Translations under genes and position numbers: made by a program
NCBI GenBank assembly: GCA_034522155.1
Contig: JAXHLP010000005.1
Span: forward strand, 434,001 to 498,000
Direction: 5' to 3'
DNA: 64,000 bases
From: Salinilacustrithrix sp034522155
Lineage (GTDB): Bacteria; Actinomycetota; Acidimicrobiia; Acidimicrobiales; Salinilacustritrichaceae
Part shown: positions 57,872 through 64,000 of the stretch, piece after piece
Layout: the number at the start of each line of letters is the position of its first letter
How positions within the stretch are numbered: position 1 is the stretch's first letter
Notes under the pieces: model-generated
The model's database searches: none
The model's input: the letters and a program-made list of their open reading frames with translations, nothing else
Told to the model about the DNA's origin: nothing

Positions 57872-58755
57872 AGATCCTGGTGACCGGCGGTGCCGGGTTC
57901 ATCGGCTCCACGCTGGTCGATCGGATCCTCGCTGAAGGTCATGAGGTCGAGGTGGTCGACGACCTGCGGTCGGGCACGCTCGGCAACCTCGCGAACGCAC
58001 GCGCCGAGGCGTCCGGTCGGTTGAAGATCCACCAGTGCGACATCCGCGACGACGCGCTCGTCGATCTGGTGAGCCGGCGGGCACCCGAGCTCGTCGTCCA
58101 TCTGGCCACGAGCACCGACCGCTCCCGTGACACGTCGTCAGCCACGTCGGCGGCGATCGACGTCGCCGGCACGATCCAGGTGCTCGAGGGAGCCGTCGCC
58201 GGTGGGGCCGGGAAGGTCGTCATGGCCGGCAGCGCGCGAGCCCGCGCCGGCGGGTCGGGGCGTGCCGCGGCCCGGGTTTTCGCCGAGCAGCTGCCGTTCA
58301 CGTACCGGGAACGGTACGGCCTCGAGCACACGGTCGTGGTGCTGCCGACCGTCTACGGGCCGCGCCAGGTGCCGGGCGTCGAGAGCTCGGTGGTGGCCAC
58401 CTTCGCCGAGCGGCTGGTGCACAACAAGCCGTGCGTGGTGCACGGCACGGGCGACCAGAGCCGCGACCTGCTCTTCGTCGACGACGCGGTCGACGCCCTG
58501 GTCAAGGCGATGACGAGCGGCGACGGTCTCACCGTCGAGGTCGGCACCGGACGTCAGACCTCGATCCGCAGCCTCGAGCGGGCGATGGCCGGCATCGTCG
58601 GGGTCGAGGTCGAGCCCGTGCCCGGTGCCGGCGCCGACGACGAGCCCGGCGAAGTCGTCGTCGATCCCCAGCGGGCCGCCATGTATCTGGGGTGGGAGGC
58701 GTTCACACCGCTGCCCGAGGGGCTCACCGACGCAGTGGTCGCGCTCGCTCCCTGA
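57868..58755 (+). CDS. SDR-fold sugar epimerase/dehydratase homologue, catalytic residues missing
   Basis: A 295-residue extended-SDR protein. The NAD motif GGAGFIG, the block VVDDLRSGTLGNLA and the C-terminal GDQSRDLLFVDDAVDAL and LPTVYGPRQVPG are kept. The central S-YxxxK is lost: where the Tyr should be the sequence is GSARARAGGSGRAAARVFAEQL, with no Tyr or Lys in position. It may be a non-enzymatic, NAD-binding regulator or partner. It is coupled by GTGA to the pyrophosphorylase gene, and its end overlaps the convergent GT2 gene by 32 bp. Confidence 0.82.
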   Translation: MKILVTGGAGFIGSTLVDRILAEGHEVEVVDDLRSGTLGNLANARAEASGRLKIHQCDIRDDALVDLVSRRAPELVVHLATSTDRSRDTSSATSAAIDVAGTIQVLEGAVAGGAGKVVMAGSARARAGGSGRAAARVFAEQLPFTYRERYGLEHTVVVLPTVYGPRQVPGVESSVVATFAERLVHNKPCVVHGTGDQSRDLLFVDDAVDALVKAMTSGDGLTVEVGTGRQTSIRSLERAMAGIVGVEVEPVPGAGADDEPGEVVVDPQRAAMYLGWEAFTPLPEGLTDAVVALAP

Positions 58756-59467
58756 CGAGGCGCCGGAGCAGCCCGTAGCGGGCGATGCACACGAACGCCC
58801 AGATGCCGTCGCGCCAGCCGATCTTCTTGCCTTCGTCGTAGGTGCGGCCGTCGTAGGAGATGCCGACCTCGTAGAACCGGGCGTCGAGCCGAGCCAGCTT
58901 CGCCGTGATCTCGGGCTCGAAGCCGAACCGGTCCTCCTCGATCTCGACCTGGCGGAGGACGGAGGTGCGGAACGCCTTGTAGCACGTCTCCATGTCGGTC
59001 AGGTTCAGGTTGGTGGCCATGTTCGAGGCCAGGGTCAGGGCCTTGTTGCCGACCGAGTGCCAGAAGTACAGGACCCGGTGCGACTCGCCGCCGGCGAAGC
59101 GCGAGCCGTAGACCACGTCGGCCTTGTCGTCGAGCAGCGGGGCCAGGAGCACCCCGTACTCGTTGGCGTCGTACTCGAGGTCGGCGTCCTGGATGACCAC
59201 GAAGTCGCGCTCGACGGCCGCGAACCCGGTACGCAGGGCCGCGCCCTTGCCCTGGTTGCGTTCGTGGCGCAGGATCCGGACCCGGGGGTCGTCGATCGTC
59301 GCGAGCAGGTCGGGGGTCGCGTCGCTCGAGCAGTCGTCGACGATGACCAGCTGTCCGACGTGGGGTGAGGCCAGGACCTCGGCGACGGCCTCGAGGATCG
59401 TGGCCTCCTCGTCGAAGGCCGGCATCACCACCGCCAGCGGGCGATCGGGGTCGGGGGTGTGGGTCAT
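58724..59467 (-). CDS. GT2 glycosyltransferase, polyprenol-phosphate mannosyltransferase-like
   Basis: A 247-residue GT-A enzyme without membrane segments. AVVMPAFDEEATILEAVAEV, LVIVDDCSSDATPD and the metal motif QDADLEYDANEY are clear. GRTYDEGKKIGWRDGI is the family C-terminal block of dolichyl/polyprenyl-phosphate sugar transferases. It probably transfers mannose or glucose from GDP or UDP to polyprenol phosphate. ATG overlaps the cofE stop by four bases (ATGA), so it is the last gene of the rmd-gmd-cofDE unit. Confidence 0.9.
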   Translation of the reverse strand: MTHTPDPDRPLAVVMPAFDEEATILEAVAEVLASPHVGQLVIVDDCSSDATPDLLATIDDPRVRILRHERNQGKGAALRTGFAAVERDFVVIQDADLEYDANEYGVLLAPLLDDKADVVYGSRFAGGESHRVLYFWHSVGNKALTLASNMATNLNLTDMETCYKAFRTSVLRQVEIEEDRFGFEPEITAKLARLDARFYEVGISYDGRTYDEGKKIGWRDGIWAFVCIARYGLLRRLVRERARPLRR

Positions 59468-60189
59468 CGGAACAGATCCTCGTTCGGCGGGCGGACCAGG
59501 TCGCGTTGGGCCGCACCCTCGCCGAGCCATGACGGCTCGACCCCACGGCAGATGGCCACGGGGACGCCCGCCGCCTTGCCGCACACCAGGTCGGCGGCCG
59601 CGGCGAGCTCGTCGACGACGCACACCTCGGTCACCTCGAGCTCGCGGCCGAGCGAGTCGGTGGACCCGCGTAGGTCGGCGATCGGATGGATGCCGGCGCA
59701 GCCGATGGCGACGTCGGTGAGGCCACGGCGCCAGGGTCGCCCGAAGGTGTCCGAGATGATGACGGCGACCTCGACCCCGAACCGGTGGCGGAGCGCGTCG
59801 CGGAGGCGCCGCGCCGAGCGGTCGGAGTCGACCGGGAGGAGCGCGGCGTGACCGTGCTCGATGTTCGACAGGTCGACACCGGCATTGGCGCACACCCAGC
59901 CGTGTTCGGTCTCGGAGATGATCAGGTCGCCACGGCGGCGGAGGATGCGCACCGACTCCCGCTCGACGATGGCCTTGTGCAACCGGGGGTCGTCGGGGTC
60001 GATGGCCTCGATCCGGTCCTCGGCCTTCGACACGATCTTCTGGGTCACGACCAGGACGTCGCCGTCGACGAGCTCGGTGGCCGCGTCGGTCGCGCACGCG
60101 CTGATGATCTCGGCGGCGAGGTCGGCTCCCGGCGTGACTTCGCCCATGCCCCGGACCGGGAGGATGCGCAGCTCGTTGGGGACGGTCAC
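59464..60189 (-). CDS. cofE: coenzyme F420-0:L-glutamate ligase (CofE)
   Basis: A 241-residue F420 ligase. GDVLVVTQKIVSKAEDR, AIVERESVRILRR, ISETEHGWVCANAGVD and SDTFGRPWRRGLTDVAIG are typical of CofE and bind metal and GTP. It adds glutamates to F420-0. Its length is that of the archaeal type; the M. tuberculosis FbiB has an extra C-terminal FMN-binding domain (about 200 residues), which is missing here, so the dehydro-F420 reductase activity must come from another gene. GTG 60189 overlaps cofD by four bases. Confidence 0.93.
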   Translation of the reverse strand: MTVPNELRILPVRGMGEVTPGADLAAEIISACATDAATELVDGDVLVVTQKIVSKAEDRIEAIDPDDPRLHKAIVERESVRILRRRGDLIISETEHGWVCANAGVDLSNIEHGHAALLPVDSDRSARRLRDALRHRFGVEVAVIISDTFGRPWRRGLTDVAIGCAGIHPIADLRGSTDSLGRELEVTEVCVVDELAAAADLVCGKAAGVPVAICRGVEPSWLGEGAAQRDLVRPPNEDLFR

Positions 60190-61103
60190 GCCACCGCCAC
60201 CTTCGCCAGCGCCGATGCCCGCTCGACGTCGCGCATGATCGTGTCGGTGACGACGCACCGCACGCCCGTCGCCTCGACCTCGGACCGCCGGTCGGCGTCG
60301 GCCTCGTCGATGACGAGCGTTCCTGCGAGTGCTGCGTACCGTTCGGCCACACCCACCGCGGAGGCCTCCTCGCCGAGCTCGTCGAGCATGCGGGCGGCGG
60401 GCCCCTTGAGCGCGGCGCCCGACACGATCGGCGAGATCGCGGCCACTGCGTCGCGACGGGCGGCCACGGCCTCGCGGACCCCCGGGACCGCGAGGAGGGG
60501 ATCGATCGACACCACCGGGTTGGACGGTGCGATCACCACCCGCTCGGCCGAGGCGATCGCATCGAGCACACCGGGTGCGGGCGTGGTCGTCTCGACTCGG
60601 TCGAAGCGGACCGCCTCGATCGCCACGTCGTGCTGGCGGCCCACGAAGTACTCCTGGAACCCGATCTGGGTTCCCTCGACGGTGACCATCGTGCGCAGGG
60701 GGTCGTCGGTGACGGGGATCACGCCACAGGTCAGTCCCCACGAGGCGGCGAGGTGCGCGGTGACCGAGGACAGCGGCTCGCCCCGGCGCAGGCGCTCGGT
60801 GCGGACGATGTGAGTGGCCAGGTCCTGGTCGCCGAGGTTGAACCACGTCGGGTTGCCGTAGCGGTCGAGCAGCCCCATCGCGTTCCAGGTCTCGCCGGCC
60901 AGACCCCAACCCCGGTCGGGGTCGATGGCGTCGGCCAGCGTGTAGGTGACGGTGTCGATGTCGGGGCTGATGTGCAGGCCGTGGAGCTCGGTGTCGTCGC
61001 CCACGTTGACGATGGCGGTGACCGACGTCGGGTCGACGATCTCCATCAGCCCGCGAAGGAACCGGGCCGCACCGACGCCGCCGCACAGGACCGTCGTGCT
61101 CAA
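60186..61103 (-). CDS. cofD: 2-phospho-L-lactate (phosphoenolpyruvate) transferase CofD/FbiA
   Basis: A 305-residue CofD-family enzyme. VLCGGVGAARFLRGLMEIV forms the N-terminal nucleotide-binding loop, and VNVGDDTELHGLHISPDIDT, TWFNLGDQDLATHI and APSNPVVSIDPLLAVPG are family blocks. It joins the activated three-carbon acid to FO to give F420-0 or dehydro-F420-0. The start is TTG, overlapping the gmd stop (TTGA). Gene order cofD-cofE equals fbiA-fbiB. Confidence 0.95.
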   Translation of the reverse strand: MSTTVLCGGVGAARFLRGLMEIVDPTSVTAIVNVGDDTELHGLHISPDIDTVTYTLADAIDPDRGWGLAGETWNAMGLLDRYGNPTWFNLGDQDLATHIVRTERLRRGEPLSSVTAHLAASWGLTCGVIPVTDDPLRTMVTVEGTQIGFQEYFVGRQHDVAIEAVRFDRVETTTPAPGVLDAIASAERVVIAPSNPVVSIDPLLAVPGVREAVAARRDAVAAISPIVSGAALKGPAARMLDELGEEASAVGVAERYAALAGTLVIDEADADRRSEVEATGVRCVVTDTIMRDVERASALAKVAVA

Positions 61104-62089
61104 CGGGAGATGTCGCGCAGCTCGCCCTTGAGCAGGGCGAGATCGGCGTCGACCATCATCTCGACCAGCTCAGGGAACGTGGTCCGGGGTCGCCAGCCCA
61201 GTGTCTCGCGGGCCTTGGTGGCGTCGCCGATGAGCAGGTCGACCTCGGCGGGGCGGTAGTAGGCCTCGTCGACGACCACGTGTTCCTGCCAGTCGAGACC
61301 GACGCGGTCGAAGGCGAGCTGCACCAGCTCGCGCACCTCGTGGGTCTCGCCGGTGGAGACCACGTAGTCGTCGGGCTCGTCCTGTTGGAGCATCATCCAC
61401 ATCGCCTCGACGTAGTCGCCGGCGTAGCCCCAGTCGCGCCGGGCGTCGAGGTTGCCCAGTCGCAGTTCGTCCTGCATCCCGAGCGCGATCTTGGCCACGT
61501 TGTAGGACACCTTGCGGGGCAGGAACTCGTGCCCACGCCTCGGAGACTCGTGGTTGAACAGGATCCCGGATGAGGCATGGAGGCCGTAGGACTCGCGATA
61601 GTTCACCGTGATCCAGTGGCCGTAGACCTTGGCCGCGCCGTAGGGCGAGCGGGGCCAGAAGGGCGTGCGCTCGGTCTGGGGGACCTCGCGCACCTTGCCG
61701 AACATCTCCGACGATGACGCCTGGTAGAAGCGGATGTCGGGGTTGACGACCCGGATGGCGTCGAGTAGCCGGGTGACCCCGAGACCGGTGATCTCGCCGG
61801 TGAGCACGGCCTGATCGAAGCTGGTGGGCACGAACGACTGGGCCGCGAGGTTGTACACCTCGACCGGCTCGTGTCGTTCGAGCAGCGTGATCATCGACAT
61901 GTGGTCCAGGAGGTCGCCGAACACGATCTCGATGTCCTCCTGGAGGTGGGCGATCCGCTCGAAGGTCACCGTGCTCGACCGCCGGGCGGCGCCGACGACG
62001 TCATAGCCCCGGCCGAGGAGGAACTCGGCGAGGTAGGAGCCGTCCTGGCCGGTGATGCCGGTGATCATCGCCTTGGGGCGGTCGCTCAT
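61100..62089 (-). CDS. gmd: GDP-mannose 4,6-dehydratase
   Basis: A 329-residue extended SDR. NADP motif GITGQDGSYL, RRSSTVTFERI, QASSSEMFGKV and the Tyr-Lys pair in SPYGAAKVYGHW, followed by GILFNHESPRRG. These are diagnostic of Gmd. It makes GDP-4-keto-6-deoxymannose, the precursor of GDP-rhamnose, fucose or perosamine. ATG overlaps the stop of the reductase gene upstream (ATGA). It is followed by cofD. Confidence 0.95.
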   Translation of the reverse strand: MSDRPKAMITGITGQDGSYLAEFLLGRGYDVVGAARRSSTVTFERIAHLQEDIEIVFGDLLDHMSMITLLERHEPVEVYNLAAQSFVPTSFDQAVLTGEITGLGVTRLLDAIRVVNPDIRFYQASSSEMFGKVREVPQTERTPFWPRSPYGAAKVYGHWITVNYRESYGLHASSGILFNHESPRRGHEFLPRKVSYNVAKIALGMQDELRLGNLDARRDWGYAGDYVEAMWMMLQQDEPDDYVVSTGETHEVRELVQLAFDRVGLDWQEHVVVDEAYYRPAEVDLLIGDATKARETLGWRPRTTFPELVEMMVDADLALLKGELRDISR

Positions 62090-63063
62090 GCCGAGTTCTG
62101 CGCTTTCTGGGTCGAGCCGGTGTCCTGGGTCGAGATGGCGGAACGGGCGCGGAGCCGGCACTCCGCGAGCAGGTCGGTGAGCGTCTCCGCGATGCTGTGC
62201 CGGGGGGACCACCCCGTGGCGTCCCGCAGGCGGTCACTCGAGCCGAGGAGCACCGGGATGTCGACCGGACGGTGCCGATCAGGGGCGGTGACCAGCTCCA
62301 TCGGCGCCTCGGCCATGCCGACGAGCATGTCGGCGAGGTCCTGGATCGCGGTCGCCGTGCCCGAGCACACGCAGTACACCTCGCCGGGCTCGCCCCGATC
62401 CATCAGCAGGCGGTAGGCCCGGGCCACGTCGCGGACATCGGTGAAGTCGCGTCGCGCGCTGAGGTTGCCGATCGGGATCTCGGACTGCCCGGCGAGCTCG
62501 TTCTGGGCGATCGCGGTCGCGATGGCCGGTGCCACGAAGCTCGGACGCTGGCCCGGGCCGATGTGGTTGAACGCCCGGACCCGGATCGTCTCGAGCCCGT
62601 GCCCGAGCCAGGCCTGGCGGGCCACCTGCTCGGCGGCCAGCTTGGACGCGGCGTAGGGGCTGGTGGGCTGTACGGGCGAGGTCTCGTCGAGGGGCAGCGC
62701 GTCCTCGGTGACGGTGCCGTACACATCGGCGCTCGAGACCACGAGCACCCGCCGCACGCCGTGGGCCCGGGCGGCCTCGAGCACGTAGAGCGTGGCGGTG
62801 GCGTTGGCGGCCCAGGTGCCGACCGGATCACGCCAGGAGCCGCCCACGTCGGAGGCGCCGGCGAGGTGGTAGATCACCTCGGGCTGGTGGGCCGCGATCA
62901 GCCGACCCGCCGCGTCGGGTTCGGACAGGTCGCCGTCGTCGTGGTCGACGCCGACCACCTCGTCGCCTTCGGCGCGCAGGTGGGCGCACAGGTGGGTGCC
63001 GGCAAATCCGAGCGATCCGGTCACGAGGGCTCGCACCCCCGGGAATGTACCGCTCGGCTTCAC
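62086..63063 (-). CDS. rmd: GDP-6-deoxy-D-mannose reductase-like SDR (Rmd)
   Basis: A 325-residue extended SDR. NAD(P) motif GSLGFAG, VSSADVYGTV, Tyr-Lys in SPYAASKLAAEQ, and the Rmd/Gmd-family block RAFNHIGPGQRPSFV followed by ARRDFTDVRD. It should reduce the gmd product to GDP-D-rhamnose; a GDP-fucose-type activity is less likely. GTG 63063 is chosen because it overlaps the upstream stop (GTGA) like the other junctions of the operon; GTG 63036 is an alternative that trims 9 residues. Confidence 0.85.
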   Translation of the reverse strand: MKPSGTFPGVRALVTGSLGFAGTHLCAHLRAEGDEVVGVDHDDGDLSEPDAAGRLIAAHQPEVIYHLAGASDVGGSWRDPVGTWAANATATLYVLEAARAHGVRRVLVVSSADVYGTVTEDALPLDETSPVQPTSPYAASKLAAEQVARQAWLGHGLETIRVRAFNHIGPGQRPSFVAPAIATAIAQNELAGQSEIPIGNLSARRDFTDVRDVARAYRLLMDRGEPGEVYCVCSGTATAIQDLADMLVGMAEAPMELVTAPDRHRPVDIPVLLGSSDRLRDATGWSPRHSIAETLTDLLAECRLRARSAISTQDTGSTQKAQNSA

Positions 63064-64000
63064 ACTCGCTCTGCATCGGCGATGACCCGTCGGTACAGCT
63101 CGACCATCCCGTCGATGCAGCGCGACCACGAGAACGCCTCGGTGCGGACCCGACCCCGTTCGATCAGCTGCCGCCGCCGCTCGTCGTCGGTCCACACCCG
63201 TCGCAGTCCGTCCGCCAGCGTCTCGACGTCGCCGACCGGCACGAGCTCGGCCGCGTCGCCCGCCACCTCGGCGACCGCAGGGACCCGTGTGGCCACGACG
63301 GGTGCGCCCGCCGACATCGCCTCGAGAACGGGAAAGCCGAAGCCCTCGTACACCGACGGGTAGGCCACGAGCCGGGCACCCGCGTACAGGTCGCGCAGCT
63401 CGCGATCGGTCTTGAACCCCAGTCGGTGCAGGAGGTCGGGGCGATCGACCTCGTGGAGGGTCTGGGCGAGCTGTTCGGCGCCCCAGCCGTCGGGCCCGAC
63501 GTGGACGAGCGGCAGTTCCATGCCGGCGGCGGCGAGCTGGTCGACGGCCCGGACCAGCGAGGGGAGGTCCTTGCGGGGTTCGACCGTGCCCACCGTCAGC
63601 ACGTAGTCGTCGCGTCCGGCCAGAGCGCGCCCGGCTTCGGGATCGCCGCCGGCCTTGGACTGGAAGCCGAGCGGGACCGTGACCACGCGCCCGGCGTCGA
63701 CCCCGAGCTCGGCGATCACCTCGTCCCGCACGGCGTCGGAGTCGGTGTGGACCCAGGCGCCGGCGCCGGCGGCGCGGCTGATGAGGCGGGGATAGTCGAG
63801 CGTGTGGCGGTTGCACAGCTCGGGGAACCGCACCGGGGTGAGGTCGTGCACGGTCATCAGCCGGGCGGCTCGTGCTGGTGGCACCACGAAGTTCGGTCCG
63901 TGGATCAGGTCGTGGTGTCCCACGAAGGTGTCGATCCTCGGGAACGATGTGCGCAACCACGCCTGTCGGAGCACGGCGGCCGGCAGTGGGGGTGCCACGA
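63060..64000 (-). CDS. GT4 glycosyltransferase, 5' partial
   Basis: At least 313 residues of a GT-B enzyme; the N-terminus is cut by the right edge of the window. The acceptor domain has LMTVHDLTPVRFPELCNR and the donor domain VGTVEPRKDLPSLVRAV and YPSVYEGFGFPVLEAMSAG. It is the first visible gene of an operon in which all junctions with rmd, gmd, cofD, cofE and the GT2 gene overlap by four bases. Its sugar may be GDP-rhamnose made by the next two genes, by inference. Confidence 0.9.
   Translation of the reverse strand, partial: VAPPLPAAVLRQAWLRTSFPRIDTFVGHHDLIHGPNFVVPPARAARLMTVHDLTPVRFPELCNRHTLDYPRLISRAAGAGAWVHTDSDAVRDEVIAELGVDAGRVVTVPLGFQSKAGGDPEAGRALAGRDDYVLTVGTVEPRKDLPSLVRAVDQLAAAGMELPLVHVGPDGWGAEQLAQTLHEVDRPDLLHRLGFKTDRELRDLYAGARLVAYPSVYEGFGFPVLEAMSAGAPVVATRVPAVAEVAGDAAELVPVGDVETLADGLRRVWTDDERRRQLIERGRVRTEAFSWSRCIDGMVELYRRVIADAERV

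Overview
The window is GC-rich, gene-dense actinobacterial chromosome. Gene content (conservon cvnABCD, F420 genes cofD/cofE, single-chain methylmalonyl-CoA mutase with MeaB, LCP protein, MoeZ, LpdA quinone reductase, AccA3) and protein style point to Actinobacteria. Two features suggest the class Acidimicrobiia (Ilumatobacter/Iamia-like): the secreted repeats of the FWYAxGxxPDxxW type, and the F420 genes combined with B12-dependent propionate metabolism. That placement is inference. No rRNA, tRNA, transposase, integrase or CRISPR array was seen, and no gap without a gene exceeds about 200 bp.

Layout. 1-3.0 kb: end of a Sir2 deacylase, a zinc alcohol dehydrogenase, and a rhodanese-ThiF sulfur carrier activator behind a candidate ECF (SigR/SigH-type) promoter. 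3.1-6.8 kb: two secreted proteins sharing a Ca-binding-type repeat module. 6.8-21.2 kb: first glycan block, with a UPF0104 membrane protein, two-domain glycosyltransferases, a Wzm/Wzt ABC exporter, methyltransferases, GT2 enzymes and two DUF2142 membrane proteins. 21.2-25.7 kb: sulfatase, a DUF6131 peptide, an acyltransferase-like protein and a DUF445 protein. 25.7-32.9 kb: MeaB and methylmalonyl-CoA mutase, FetAB-like exporter, FkbM methyltransferase, LpdA. 33-38.5 kb: coiled-coil gene plus the four-gene conservon behind a FliA/WhiG-like promoter. 38.5-43.3 kb: AccA3 and BirA (divergent), then pabB-pabC and a small coupled gene. 43.5-64 kb: second glycan block, with LCP, rmlACBD (dTDP-rhamnose), ugd-uxs (UDP-glucuronate to UDP-xylose), several GT4 enzymes, a CDP-paratose-epimerase-like SDR, an NDP-sugar pyrophosphorylase, and an operon of GT4, rmd, gmd, cofD, cofE and GT2.

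How it works together. The glycan blocks supply dTDP-rhamnose, UDP-xylose and GDP-deoxyhexose. They also supply the transferases that use them, polyprenol-linked GT2 and DUF2142 steps, an ABC exporter, and an LCP enzyme that could attach the glycan to peptidoglycan. The order lpdA, accA3, birA, LCP, rmlD, mannose-1-P guanylyltransferase, F420 genes resembles, from memory, the Rv3303c-Rv3261 stretch of Mycobacterium tuberculosis, so this looks like an old actinobacterial neighbourhood.

Two signals run through the whole window. First, many genes have a TAnnnT -10 hexamer only 6-10 bases before the start codon and no Shine-Dalgarno sequence, the sign of leaderless mRNAs. Second, two families of dispersed intergenic repeats occur; one keeps an open reading frame with only synonymous differences in its conserved parts and may encode a small peptide. 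No single exotic system stands out. The best candidates for something undescribed are the repeat-encoded peptide, the five-gene conservon, the paired repeat exoproteins, the SDR protein lacking its catalytic residues, and the His-rich membrane protein in the sugar-nucleotide operon.
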